Positions 1 to 8,867 of a stretch of 64,000 nt of DNA are shown here, piece after piece. The position numbers and the translations under genes were made by a program. The stretch spans positions 445,773 to 509,772 of the forward strand of contig DIEX01000031.1 in the NCBI GenBank assembly GCA_002418835.1, given 5' to 3'. The stretch comes from Spirochaetia bacterium UBA5763 (GTDB lineage: Bacteria > Spirochaetota > UBA4802 > UBA5550). The notes below the pieces were generated by a model. It did no database searches. It worked only from the letters and a program-made list of their open reading frames with translations, and was not told the DNA's origin. Position 1 is the first letter of the stretch. Every line of letters starts with the position of its first letter.

Positions 1-866
1 TCAATAACAGATGAACTCTCCATTATTTCATGAAAATAATCTTCAATACCGGGGATTTTTTCCGGGTCATCATCACCTTTAAGCCAGCCGGATATTTCAT
101 CCGGAAGTTCCGGTGAGTCGCTGAATTTCTTTTTAAGTATTTCGCGAAGTTTATCCTTTTCTTTTTTGAAAAGAATAAGTTCTCTCCTGGGGTAAACCGT
201 AATCGATTCTATCTCATCACCGGTAAATGAAACCTGGGTATCAGAATCAAACTCCCTTATTGAATCAAGAGTGTCTCCGAAGAAGTCGAGTCTAACCGGA
301 TTTTCTTTTGTAGGCAGATAAATGTCAATAATGCTTCCCTTGACTGAAAAGTGGCCAAAAGCATCGACCCTTGTTTCACGGGTATAGCCGTATTGAACCA
401 GGGTCGTGATTATATCATCAAAGGGATACTCATCATTTATTGAAAGTGTTAAACCCTTCTTCATAAAAAAGTCCTGTGAAGGGATTTTTCTTATAATCGC
501 ATCAACCGTGGTAATGATTACAGCCGGTTCTCCGGATATAATTCTGTAAAGAGCTGTTATCCGGTCTCTCTCTGACTGCTCAGTTGGAGTCATAAATTCA
601 TAAGGGATGGTTTCCCATGACGGAAAACGGAATAAATACTGCTCATCTATAAAACAAGTCAGATCAGTATATAAATCATTAAGATGTTCAGAGTTATCAG
701 TGATTACAAGAATCTGTTCTGTCGTTGAATTGAAGATGGCAGAGATAAGAAAAGGAAAAGACGCAGGTGAAACACCTTCAATAGAGGCCGAACCATTTTC
801 AGAGAATTTTAATCCCCTGAATTCATCAGATTTGTTTATTTCGGTAATTATCTGCTTAAGGAGCAT
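1..866 (-). CDS. mfd: Transcription-repair coupling factor Mfd, N-terminal part (runs off the window edge)
   Basis: I translated the minus strand from an ATG at 866; the frame stays open to base 1 and gives about 288 residues. The N-terminal UvrB-like module is recognisable, with FRFPSWETIPYE near residue 80 and GHFSVKGSIIDIYLPT near residue 180, followed by PVRLDFFGDTLDSIREFD. Mfd removes RNA polymerase stalled at DNA lesions and recruits UvrA; the translocase half lies outside the window. Nothing looks broken in the visible part. It is divergent from the LolA-like gene across about 235 bp. UvrA and MutS are encoded elsewhere in the window. Confidence 0.93.
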   Translation of the reverse strand, partial: MLLKQIITEINKSDEFRGLKFSENGSASIEGVSPASFPFLISAIFNSTTEQILVITDNSEHLNDLYTDLTCFIDEQYLFRFPSWETIPYEFMTPTEQSERDRITALYRIISGEPAVIITTVDAIIRKIPSQDFFMKKGLTLSINDEYPFDDIITTLVQYGYTRETRVDAFGHFSVKGSIIDIYLPTKENPVRLDFFGDTLDSIREFDSDTQVSFTGDEIESITVYPRRELILFKKEKDKLREILKKKFSDSPELPDEISGWLKGDDDPEKIPGIEDYFHEIMESSSVI

Positions 867-1101
867 TGTTAACCTTTGATAAGGATTATGCAATTTCAGT
901 TAAATGGATTATAAATACTGCACGAATAGCATTATCACTTTACGGGATTTTTATTTGATTAAACAAGGTTCTTTTAAGCGGATTTTTTTTCAAGGAAAAT
1001 ATGAAAGAAGATTAGTGGAAAAAAATGTTGCTCAATCATTTAAATAAATTAATATCAGGTTATTCAAAAAATATAATCTTCTGATTTATTGGAACTATGG
1101 A

Positions 1102-1836
1102 ATGAAAAACCGGTTATACCTTATTTTAATTTTTTTTTGTTTAATACAGAAAATCTCTTATGCTGATACTGAAAGTTTTAATCAATTCATAAAAGATTTT
1201 TCTTCGGTAAAAAGCATTAAAGGTAATATTGTACAGTATATTCATAGCGGAACCTCTTTTGAAAAATTTTCAGGGGATTACACAGCCGTGTCTGAGGGAT
1301 GGTTCAGAATTGATTATACTGAACCTGAGAAACAGATTGTAATTGCGAATAATAAAGGGCTTTACTGGTTCTATCCGGAGAGAAATCTTTTATATAAAAA
1401 AGATAATTATTCCGATGAAGAAACCTCTCTCCCCGGTAATCTTTTTACTAAAAATTTTAATAATGTAAATATCATATATCAGGGAGTAAGGTTTTACGGA
1501 TTAATAAAGTATGCTCACGTGTACACTTTTAAAACTTTATCCGGCAACAATTATGTTACTATCTGGTTCGATCCGGGGAGAAGATATGTTGTACGAAAGT
1601 TTATCATTGATAATTCAGGCCGGGAAATTATGAAAGAAGTATATTATGAACATTTCAATACAGGTACTGCATATATTCCCTCAAGAATTGAATTATTTCT
1701 TCGTTCAAAAAATGGAATAGTTCATACACGGACAGAATACAGCAATCTTCAGATTAATTATTCACCGGATAAGAGGATCTTCGATTTTAAAATACAAAAG
1801 AACATGATTGTTCGCGAGTTAAATGAAAATAAATAA
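1102..1836 (+). CDS. LolA-like outer membrane lipoprotein carrier protein
   Basis: 244 residues beginning with a hydrophobic signal peptide (LYLILIFFCLIQKISYADT), so the mature protein should be periplasmic. It then has the LolA pattern: an early segment (FSSVKSIKGNIVQYIHSGT) resembling the LolA first strand, then GWFRIDYTEPEKQIVIANNK, the usual 'substrate is loaded, film-like strand' region, then YWFYPERNLLYKK. Family knowledge: LolA ferries lipoproteins from LolCDE across the periplasm to the outer membrane. A GGAA lies just upstream of the start. The gene overlaps the following POTRA/barrel gene by 14 bp, suggesting coupled translation and a joint role in envelope assembly. LolA-like folds also occur in other carriers, so lipoprotein traffic is inferred. 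Confidence 0.75.
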   Translation: MKNRLYLILIFFCLIQKISYADTESFNQFIKDFSSVKSIKGNIVQYIHSGTSFEKFSGDYTAVSEGWFRIDYTEPEKQIVIANNKGLYWFYPERNLLYKKDNYSDEETSLPGNLFTKNFNNVNIIYQGVRFYGLIKYAHVYTFKTLSGNNYVTIWFDPGRRYVVRKFIIDNSGREIMKEVYYEHFNTGTAYIPSRIELFLRSKNGIVHTRTEYSNLQINYSPDKRIFDFKIQKNMIVRELNENK

Positions 1837-3232
1837 AAAGATAAGCGGATTGTCCGCATTAATTTTTTGCTCTGTGATAATTTTATTTATCAAGCCTGTT
1901 TACGGAACGATAATTACTACCGGCATGAAAGCGGACATTGATCTTTCTGATATTTTATATCCCGGAAGAAAACTGACCGATGAAATTGAAATAAAAAAAT
2001 TATGTATCGAGATTACAGATAGATATCATAATAAAGGATATACTGCGTTTAAAATAAAAAAAAGTATTTTGAATGAGGACGGTTCGGTAGAACTTCTTTT
2101 TTCAGATCCGGTAGTTGAAAATGTTTTCGTAAGCGGGACTGATACATATAATGAAAGTATAGCCGGTGAAATATTTAAAAAAAATGAACCCTTCAACGAA
2201 TTTCTTCTTAATGATAATATCGCTGTTATTAAAAAAGAATATTCAATAAGAAAAATAAAAGTGGATATAAAACGTAATTCTAATGATAATATCGATATTT
2301 TTGTATCGCCTGAAAAACGAATTTTAAATGGTATAATCACAGCATCATCAGATACTGTCTATGGCGGGATAACTTTTATATCGCTTTCTTTTGCTTCCGG
2401 TACAGACAGGACTACAGTTGACTTTGAGTCAACCGCCGGGATGCGTGAAGCTTCATATACCAAAGCCGGCATCAATTATATTTCAATTACAACATGGGGT
2501 AATTTAATATCTTTTCTACTTGGAATTGAATATGAAGATAAAAAAGCTTACATTGAGTATCCTGAAAATATCAGTTATAATACCAGAATTATTCAGGGAG
2601 AAACCGGTCTGTTGTTAAATAAAGGAGCAGCAGTTTTTTCTTTTACCGCTGTTTCATCTTATACGGATTACCATCATTATCGTGATATCGAAAATAATTA
2701 TTATTTCCACGGTATTTCGGCAGCTGTTAAGTATAATGACAAAGATTACAAGCTTGATTCTCTTGATATAATGACCGCAGAAATTAAGTCCGAGTATCTG
2801 TGGAATCCTGTTGAAAAAAATATGGAAATACGGGTTATCATGAATGGCTATTTAACTCTTCCGGTTTCCGAATTCTGTTCACTGGCAGCTTTATTTGATC
2901 TAAATTATACGACCGAAGACGAGATTATTTTTCATCAGTATGTATTTGACCGAACTCTCCCGGTTCGGAACAAAGATTATTCAATTGCGAAATGGAGGTA
3001 TACCGGACGTCCCGGTTTGTTATTTGATATATACAACCGGCTTATATTTCTCTCTACGGAATACTATATTTCTGCTTATGATAATCAGGGTGAAAATGAA
3101 CCTATTCAAGCGGCTTCTGTCAGGGGGTTAATTAAGTCAGATATTTTTTCTTCGGAAATAGCCTATGCTGTTGAAATCGGGAAAGCTCTCAAAGAAGGCG
3201 TTCTGACTTTTGAAGTAAAAGCTATGTTTTAA
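1823..3232 (+). CDS. Outer membrane protein with N-terminal POTRA-like region and C-terminal beta barrel (ShlB/FhaC-like)
   Basis: 469 residues with a signal peptide (SALIFCSVIILFIKPVYG). Residues about 50-155 resemble the polypeptide-transport (POTRA) segment of two-partner secretion transporters: CIEITDRYHNKGYTAFKI is close to the 'YxxKGYxxs' motif, followed by a strand region ending in VENVFVSGT. The rest alternates short polar and aromatic strands, as expected of an outer membrane barrel (for example FSFTAVSSYTDYHHYRDIE), and ends VLTFEVKAMF with a terminal Phe. It is shorter than typical TpsB proteins (about 550), so probably only one POTRA domain. Coupling to a LolA-like gene suggests envelope biogenesis. 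The substrate is unknown. Its stop region overlaps the convergent downstream gene by 11 bp. Confidence 0.65.
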   Translation: MKINKKISGLSALIFCSVIILFIKPVYGTIITTGMKADIDLSDILYPGRKLTDEIEIKKLCIEITDRYHNKGYTAFKIKKSILNEDGSVELLFSDPVVENVFVSGTDTYNESIAGEIFKKNEPFNEFLLNDNIAVIKKEYSIRKIKVDIKRNSNDNIDIFVSPEKRILNGIITASSDTVYGGITFISLSFASGTDRTTVDFESTAGMREASYTKAGINYISITTWGNLISFLLGIEYEDKKAYIEYPENISYNTRIIQGETGLLLNKGAAVFSFTAVSSYTDYHHYRDIENNYYFHGISAAVKYNDKDYKLDSLDIMTAEIKSEYLWNPVEKNMEIRVIMNGYLTLPVSEFCSLAALFDLNYTTEDEIIFHQYVFDRTLPVRNKDYSIAKWRYTGRPGLLFDIYNRLIFLSTEYYISAYDNQGENEPIQAASVRGLIKSDIFSSEIAYAVEIGKALKEGVLTFEVKAMF

Positions 3233-4082
3233 AATTTTTTTTATTAACCGCATATTCATAAAGCTTACGGTTAGTATTAAGGGTTTCATCTACTTCAGAT
3301 ATTGTATTGATTATAGAAGTTTTTGCGTCAACAAAAGCCTGCTTCTGATTTTTTGAAATTCCCTGTATATCCTCAGGATTTTTATCAACAACAAGATCGT
3401 GTATCGCGCTAATATGTTTTTTAATGTGTCCGTAAACTCTTTTTATGGTGGCAGACATTTCATAATAAAAGATGAACTTCATAACTTTTTCTTTTTTTAT
3501 ACCTGTCATTGAATCGATGATATTTTTACCTTCGTTGTCAACCTTTGCCTGATAGTAGGTTATTGTTCGCGGGTAGTTTACAAGTTCACGATAATAGCTT
3601 TCAAGTTTTTCGAGCTGCTGAATACAGTCTATTTCAATATGGCGGGAAAGGTCGTCGAGGGCAGTTGCCTCCATTTTGTTTTCCCTGGTAAAAACATCTG
3701 AAATATCAATATTCATTAGAATTGCCGCAAGCCGTTCCCTGTGAATTTCTGAACCATTAATCACGCTTTCTATAAAGACATCAGGTTCAAAAAAGATTTC
3801 TTCTGATTCGGTTTCATCGTCAGGGATATTCTGAAAATCTCCGGCTGCATTTTGATTCTGTTCAATATCCCGGTGCATCATAATTTTTCTCTGGTATTGG
3901 AGCATTTCACTGCTGTGAATTCTTTCCAGTTTTATTATCTCAATTCTGCGGAGTTCCCTGCTGTATTTGAGGCCGAACATATTGCCAAGGGGATCTACAT
4001 AACGGTTATTCAGATCATAGACTGATATTTTAGAAGTATCTACTTCTGATATATCCGCGATCCTTATTATTCTTTTTTTCAT
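3222..4082 (-). CDS. Hypothetical, largely helical cytoplasmic protein coupled to a PilZ gene
   Basis: About 286 residues, no signal peptide or membrane segment. I do not recognise a family. It is rich in charged residues with helix-forming stretches (IEIDCIQQLEKLESYYRELV around residues 165-185; IKKHISAIHDLVVDKNPEDI near 225). I chose the ATG at 4082 because it sits 2 nt after the stop of the upstream PilZ gene (TGATAATG), which favours translational coupling; a TTG at 4100 would add six residues. Being in one unit with a PilZ protein suggests a c-di-GMP-linked role, but that is context only. Confidence 0.7.
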   Translation of the reverse strand: MKKRIIRIADISEVDTSKISVYDLNNRYVDPLGNMFGLKYSRELRRIEIIKLERIHSSEMLQYQRKIMMHRDIEQNQNAAGDFQNIPDDETESEEIFFEPDVFIESVINGSEIHRERLAAILMNIDISDVFTRENKMEATALDDLSRHIEIDCIQQLEKLESYYRELVNYPRTITYYQAKVDNEGKNIIDSMTGIKKEKVMKFIFYYEMSATIKRVYGHIKKHISAIHDLVVDKNPEDIQGISKNQKQAFVDAKTSIINTISEVDETLNTNRKLYEYAVNKKNFKT

Positions 4083-4084
4083 TA

Positions 4085-4471
4085 TCAGAGGGTAGTGCAA
4101 TCAAAATTAGTAAGTGGTGAATCAAACTCAACTGCTATATAATTATCTCCCTTGGATGCAAATTTAGCAAATTTCTGAGCAACCTCAGTGGGATTATTTT
4201 TCAGTAACCCGGTACGGACAATTCTGCCATTTAACACCAGTTTTTCTTTATTCAGAACAAATTTCATTATAATCGGGAGAGCAGGGGAAACTCTTGAATT
4301 GCTTATAAGAAAAGCTCCTCCACAGCTTATATCTATAATGAGACCTTTCCCTTTTTCAGATACCTGGGTTTCCATATCTATTGTATCAGGGTCACCTTCA
4401 AAAAATTCAAAATCAGCTTTTATTGAGCAGGAATAACGTGTGTACTTTCTTTTATCATTATTCTGAGTCAT
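4085..4471 (-). CDS. PilZ domain protein (putative c-di-GMP receptor)
   Basis: 128 residues. The PilZ signature is visible: an arginine-rich N-terminus (KRKYTRYSCSIKADF, matching the RxxxR switch) and a DISCGG segment matching (D/N)xSxxG, followed by beta strands ending VEFDSP. Family knowledge: these two motifs bind cyclic di-GMP. The start is set at ATG 4471 because GGAG lies 7 nt upstream; an ATG at 4492 has no such site. It is first in a two-gene unit with the helical protein at 3222-4082. The effector process (motility, adhesion or exopolysaccharide) cannot be told from the sequence. Confidence 0.85.
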   Translation of the reverse strand: MTQNNDKRKYTRYSCSIKADFEFFEGDPDTIDMETQVSEKGKGLIIDISCGGAFLISNSRVSPALPIIMKFVLNKEKLVLNGRIVRTGLLKNNPTEVAQKFAKFASKGDNYIAVEFDSPLTNFDCTTL

Positions 4472-4789
4472 ATTAAACTCCGGATTCAACATTTATAGCT
4501 ATTATATTTTTAGCAATTCCTGATATTATGTCAAGACATGTTTTAATTAAATAAATCATTAAGGTTAAGATAATAAAAAATGGTTATTTAAACATAAGGA
4601 AGAAAAATTTTTAAAACTAATTCACGGTTAAACTATATTTTAACATTAATCCTACTTATAAAATAATGAAAATTTAACATAATCGTTATTAAAACAGCCG
4701 TATGCACTGCTTTTCGGTGATATTTTTAGTTTACACTTCATCTGAATGAACTATTGTGGCATCATATTTTTGCTTATAGCAGGTAAATT
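4472..4789. other. Intergenic region between divergent PilZ and pyrG genes
   Basis: About 318 bp, very AT-rich. A minus-strand TTGACA (4530-4535) has no good -10 at normal spacing; a TATAAT is 22 nt away. No structured RNA, repeat or small gene stands out. pyrG has only a weak ribosome-binding site (AGCAGG). Confidence 0.5.
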
Positions 4790-6427
4790 ATGTCAGATAA
4801 AAAAACAAAATATATTTTTGTGTCAGGGGGAGTCTGTTCCTCTCTAGGAAAAGGAATCTCTGTAGCTTCACTTGGTATGCTGCTTGAAGGACACGGTTAC
4901 AGCATTTCAATAATCAAAATGGATCCTTATCTGAATATAGATCCCGGTACAATGAGCCCTTTTCAGCATGGAGAGGTTTATGTTACAGAGGATGGCGCAG
5001 AAACAGATCTGGATCTTGGGTATTATGAAAGGTTCACCCATTCACAGTTATCAAGAAAGAATTCTGTTTCCACAGGCCAGATATATCATACTGTTATTCA
5101 GAGAGAAAGACGTGGTGATTATCTCGGCAGAACTGTGCAGGTAATACCTCATATTACGAATGAAATTAAAAAAAGAATATATGATGTATCAAATAATAAT
5201 GATCTTGATTTTGTTCTTGTTGAAATAGGCGGAACAGTGGGGGATATTGAATCTATCCCGTTCCTTGAATCTATCCGTCAGATAAGGCAGGAACTCGGAC
5301 GGAGCAGAGTGATGAATGTTCACCTGACGCTTGTCCCCACCATCGCTGTAGCCGGCGAACAGAAAACAAAACCTACACAACATTCAGTTAAAGAGCTGAT
5401 GCAGCTCGGTATAATTCCTGATATTCTGCTCGCAAGGGTGCAGAGGCCACTTGATGATGATATGAAATCCAAGATAGCTCTTTTCTGTAATGTGTCGGAG
5501 CGGAATGTAATATCTGCCGAAGATATCACAGGTTCAATATATGAAATTCCTTATATGTTCAGCAGAAATGAATTCGATGTTATAACTCTTGAACATTTCA
5601 ATCTCCCGATCAGAGAGATACAGCTTCAGAAATGGGATAATTTTATAAAAACTTTAAGAAATCCAAAACATAAAGTACGGATTGCCGTTGTAGGAAAATA
5701 TATACAGCTTCAGGATGCATACAGGTCAATATATGAAGCCCTGCTTCATGGAGCAGTTGCCAATGAATCGGAACTTGAAATTATTAAAATCGATTCAGAG
5801 GAGCTTGAAAACTGCGGGAACCGGTCAATTAACGAGATATTCGCAGATGTTGATGGTATTCTTGTTCCAGGAGGATTCGGCAACAGGGGTATCGAGGGAA
5901 AGGTTCTTACAATACAGCATGCAAGAACCTCAGGCATTCCATTCTTCGGGATATGCCTTGGAATGCAATGTGCAGTTATCGAATTTGCAAGGAATGTATG
6001 CGGAATGGCACAGGCTAATTCCACGGAATTTGATCACAATACTCCTTATCCTGTAATATCTCTTCTGGAAGAGCAGGAGATTGTTGCTGAAAAGGGTGGA
6101 ACAATGAGACTTGGAGCTTATCATTGCGAGTTCGTATCCGGCAGTAAAATCGGAGAAATATACTGTAAAGAATCAGTTATGGAGAGACACAGGCACAGAT
6201 TTGAATTCACATCTAAATACAGGAAAATATTTGAAGATAACGGAATGAAAATCGGCGGACTCTATCCGAGGAATAATCTTGTTGAAACTGTAGAAATACC
6301 TGATCACCCATGGTTTATAGGAGTTCAGTATCACCCTGAGTTTAAATCAAAGCCGATAAATCCTCATCCTCTTTTCAGGGATTTCATCAGGGCTGCTATC
6401 GAAACAGGAAGAAAACAAAAGCAGTAA
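4790..6427 (+). CDS. pyrG: CTP synthase
   Basis: 545 residues, full length for the family. It converts UTP to CTP using ATP and glutamine, the last step of de novo CTP synthesis in the cytosol. The N-terminal synthase domain has FVSGGVCSSLGKGISVASLG with the P-loop, MDPYLNIDPGTMSP, and EIGGTVGDIES. The class I glutaminase domain has PGGFGNRG, the nucleophile Cys389 in GICLGMQ, and the His/Glu pair in VQYHPEF near residue 518. All catalytic residues appear intact. A GAF-SpoIIE gene follows after 59 bp on the same strand and may be cotranscribed. Confidence 0.98.
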   Translation: MSDKKTKYIFVSGGVCSSLGKGISVASLGMLLEGHGYSISIIKMDPYLNIDPGTMSPFQHGEVYVTEDGAETDLDLGYYERFTHSQLSRKNSVSTGQIYHTVIQRERRGDYLGRTVQVIPHITNEIKKRIYDVSNNNDLDFVLVEIGGTVGDIESIPFLESIRQIRQELGRSRVMNVHLTLVPTIAVAGEQKTKPTQHSVKELMQLGIIPDILLARVQRPLDDDMKSKIALFCNVSERNVISAEDITGSIYEIPYMFSRNEFDVITLEHFNLPIREIQLQKWDNFIKTLRNPKHKVRIAVVGKYIQLQDAYRSIYEALLHGAVANESELEIIKIDSEELENCGNRSINEIFADVDGILVPGGFGNRGIEGKVLTIQHARTSGIPFFGICLGMQCAVIEFARNVCGMAQANSTEFDHNTPYPVISLLEEQEIVAEKGGTMRLGAYHCEFVSGSKIGEIYCKESVMERHRHRFEFTSKYRKIFEDNGMKIGGLYPRNNLVETVEIPDHPWFIGVQYHPEFKSKPINPHPLFRDFIRAAIETGRKQKQ

Positions 6428-6486
6428 AATCCCTTCAAATGAAATATAATTGACATGTATTGTAATAGAGTTAATCTGATTATTAT

Positions 6487-7773
6487 ATGGAAAATAATCA
6501 GATTAACAAACTTGAGTTTTTAGAAAGGCAGGTTGAGAACCTGTCTAAACTTGTCGAAATAAATGGAATAATTAATTCAACTCTTAATATTAACCGGCTT
6601 CTTTCCATTATTATGGAGATGATTAAAGATATCATGTGCACCGAAGCCAGTTCTCTTCTACTTTTCGATGAGGAGAACAGGGAACTCGTTTTTAAAGTAG
6701 CTCTCGGGGAAGCAGGTGATGAGTTGATGGAAAAATACAGGGTACAGCCTGGCCAGGGCATTGCCGGATGGGTGGCAATGAACCGGAAGGATATAATTGC
6801 AAATGATGTTTATAATGATCACCGCTTTGATCCCATGTATGATAAAAGCACAGGTTTTCTCACCAAAGCTATTCTCTGCTCCCCGCTTTTGTTTAAAGGT
6901 AAACTTCTCGGTGTAATACAGGCAATAAATCCTGTCGGACGTGACAAGTTTGATGAAAATGATATGGGTCTTTTCAGAATCTTCGCGAACCAGGCAGCTC
7001 TTGCGGTCCAGAATGCGATTTTTTTTCAAAAGGCCATTGAAGAGGAGAGATTGACCAGTGAACTTAAAGCAGCACAGGTTATACATAACTCTCTTGCCCC
7101 TCAAATTGCTGTTAACGATAATTATTTTTCAGCAGCAGCCAAATCAATACCTGCCCGTGAGGTAGGAGGTGGATTCCATCTTGTCAGGGAATTTGATGAC
7201 GCAATGTATCTGCTTACTCTGGGTAATCTTAACAATAAAGGTATACCGGGAGCAATGAGAGCTTCAACACTCTCCGGAATAATAAGAGCAATGATTGAGC
7301 TTAATATTCATGATCCTGAAGAGATTATACGTAGGGTTAATAATCTCTGCAATGCTGATTTGAATTGTAACGAAGGTATCTCTCTTTTTATAGCCAGTAT
7401 TGACTCAAAGAAAAGAAAATTAAAATTTGTAAATTCCGGTGATTGTTACCCGCTTCTTGTGCGAAACAAAAAAGTTTTTTATCTGAGATTTGCTGACAGG
7501 GCAGGGGGAGAGCTCGGTTCCCGCAGATTTTTCGCGTCAAATATAAATTTCAGTCTTGAAAAAAACGATTTATTTGTTGTTTTAGCCGGAGGAATAACCG
7601 AACTTAAAAATTCAGATGGCCGGGAACTCGGCCTGCAGGGTGTAATCAGGTTCCTTGAAAGAACCGCCGGTGAGCCTGATATGATTATTGAATCACTGAT
7701 AAAGTATGCTGATAATTACACTGGCGGTACTGAGCGAAGAAAAGATCTGTCCATTGTGTCATTTATGGTTTAG
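6487..7773 (+). CDS. GAF domain plus SpoIIE/RsbU-type PP2C domain, probable pseudophosphatase
   Basis: 428 residues. The GAF sensor domain spans about residues 22-180 (MCTEASSLLLFDEENRELVF; QPGQGIAGWVAMNRKDIIAN). A linker (LTSELKAAQVIHNSLAP) leads into a PP2C domain of the SpoIIE/RsbU class, about 210-428. The three hallmark metal-binding aspartates are all replaced: GGDF/Y reads GGGF (Gly229), GDVSGKG reads GNLNNKG (Asn247), and YTDGVTE reads LAGGITE (Gly368). Only the C-terminal Asp (KDLS, 420) remains. The domain therefore probably binds a partner or signal rather than hydrolysing phosphoserine. It is followed after 12 bp by a zinc-ribbon gene. No anti-sigma or STAS partner is adjacent. 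Confidence 0.85.
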   Translation: MENNQINKLEFLERQVENLSKLVEINGIINSTLNINRLLSIIMEMIKDIMCTEASSLLLFDEENRELVFKVALGEAGDELMEKYRVQPGQGIAGWVAMNRKDIIANDVYNDHRFDPMYDKSTGFLTKAILCSPLLFKGKLLGVIQAINPVGRDKFDENDMGLFRIFANQAALAVQNAIFFQKAIEEERLTSELKAAQVIHNSLAPQIAVNDNYFSAAAKSIPAREVGGGFHLVREFDDAMYLLTLGNLNNKGIPGAMRASTLSGIIRAMIELNIHDPEEIIRRVNNLCNADLNCNEGISLFIASIDSKKRKLKFVNSGDCYPLLVRNKKVFYLRFADRAGGELGSRRFFASNINFSLEKNDLFVVLAGGITELKNSDGRELGLQGVIRFLERTAGEPDMIIESLIKYADNYTGGTERRKDLSIVSFMV

Positions 7774-7785
7774 GGAGAGGGTTCA

Positions 7786-8001
7786 ATGAGCGAATTTGTT
7801 TCTGTAATATTCTGCAGGCGCTGCGGGTCAAGATATGTTGAGATCAATGAATGGACTAATGAAGGTGCAATTGTATCCTGCAGAACATGCAGAAACAAGT
7901 CGGAACTTAAAGGGTTTACTTTAGGAAGATGCAGCGTTACAAAAAAAGAACTTGAAATAGCGAGAAACACTTCCGCAGGGATTAACGATTTCGAAAAGTA
8001 A
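7786..8001 (+). CDS. Small zinc-ribbon protein
   Basis: 71 residues with two CxxC knuckles, CRRCGSRY at residues 9-16 and CRTCRNKS at about 32-39, typical of a four-Cys zinc ribbon. A very strong purine-rich ribosome-binding site (AGGGAGAGGG) precedes the ATG, and an intrinsic terminator begins right after the stop, making it the last gene of the pyrG-side unit. I do not recognise a specific family. Zinc ribbons of this size can bind nucleic acid or protein. The neighbouring degenerate phosphatase is a candidate partner by position only. Confidence 0.75.
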   Translation: MSEFVSVIFCRRCGSRYVEINEWTNEGAIVSCRTCRNKSELKGFTLGRCSVTKKELEIARNTSAGINDFEK

Positions 8002-8027
8002 AAAAAGCCCGAGTTACCGGGCTTTTT
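8002..8027. terminator. Bidirectional intrinsic terminator
   Basis: Perfect 10-bp stem (AAAAAGCCCG / CGGGCTTTTT) with a 6-nt loop and T-tracts on both strands. It lies between the convergent zinc-ribbon and WecG-family genes and can serve both. Confidence 0.93.
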
Positions 8028-8035
8028 ATCATAGA

Positions 8036-8854
8036 TTATTTTCTTTTAAAAATTCTTCTGAATATCACAGACAGGAAAAACTGGGCAAGTCTTAAAAGCC
8101 TCAGATATCTCCATGGTTTAGTAATTATCCTGTAAAACCAGTCCAATCCATTTTCCATGAAATAGTTCGGAGCTTTTCGAACTTCGCCTGATATTGTATC
8201 AAAACTGCCGCCTACGCTGATGAAAACAGCATTTTTAAATTCATTCCGGATGGTGTTAATCCATTTATCCTCTGCGGGAAACCCGAGTCCAACGAAGATT
8301 ATATTTGCTTCAGATTTTCTTATAGCCTCAATTACTGATTTTTCTCTTTCTGCATCAAAAAAACCGCCATGACGTCCGACAATTCTGATATTCGGAAAGG
8401 ATTTTTTTATATTGAAAAAAGATCTCTCGGCGATCTCAGGCTTGCCGCCGACGAGAAAGATGCTGTATTCCTTAATTTCTGCAAGACGGATAACTTCCAT
8501 CATGAAGCTGAGTACACCGATTCTTTCTTTAATCGGGGTTTTGAGCATATTAGCAGCCCATTGAATTCCGGCACCGGAGGCAAGACGAAGATCGGCTCTG
8601 TCGCAAATCAGCCGCAGGTCGTTGCTGGATTTAATTTTACTGATTTTATAAGGGTTAAGGGTTATTACATGATGAACTCCCTTCTCTTCGATCATCTTTA
8701 ATACTCTAAATACAGCCTGCTGCCTGCTAATATTCTCTATTCCAATATCGAGGATATTAACAAAGCCTGCATCTTCGAGAGATATCTGATTATATTCAAG
8801 TATGATATCTCTGTCTTCTTTATATGAATCGTAAAAATGGGAATCCTCAGACAT
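8036..8854 (-). CDS. WecG/TagA/CpsF-family glycosyltransferase with altered catalytic site
   Basis: 272 residues. Family features: HHVITLNPYKI (with the conserved Thr at 65), the FLVGGKPEIAERSF nucleotide-binding region, IIFVGLGFPAEDKWI, and a C-terminal basic, aromatic tail (DWFYRIITKPWRYLRL) that usually attaches the enzyme to the membrane. Members transfer a sugar, such as ManNAc(A), to a polyprenyl-linked GlcNAc in cell-surface polymer synthesis. The residue matching the proposed catalytic base Asp of TagA (PDGxG) is Ser93 here (LASGAGI). An AGGAGG precedes the ATG. It starts 13 bp after thiC on the same strand. Activity is uncertain. Confidence 0.85.
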   Translation of the reverse strand: MSEDSHFYDSYKEDRDIILEYNQISLEDAGFVNILDIGIENISRQQAVFRVLKMIEEKGVHHVITLNPYKISKIKSSNDLRLICDRADLRLASGAGIQWAANMLKTPIKERIGVLSFMMEVIRLAEIKEYSIFLVGGKPEIAERSFFNIKKSFPNIRIVGRHGGFFDAEREKSVIEAIRKSEANIIFVGLGFPAEDKWINTIRNEFKNAVFISVGGSFDTISGEVRKAPNYFMENGLDWFYRIITKPWRYLRLLRLAQFFLSVIFRRIFKRK

Positions 8855-8867
8855 GGAACTCCTCCTA

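Noticed and set aside
4493..4540. Minus-strand promoter for the PilZ gene
   Set aside because: TTGACA is present but the nearest good TATAAT is 22 nt away, too far for a normal promoter.
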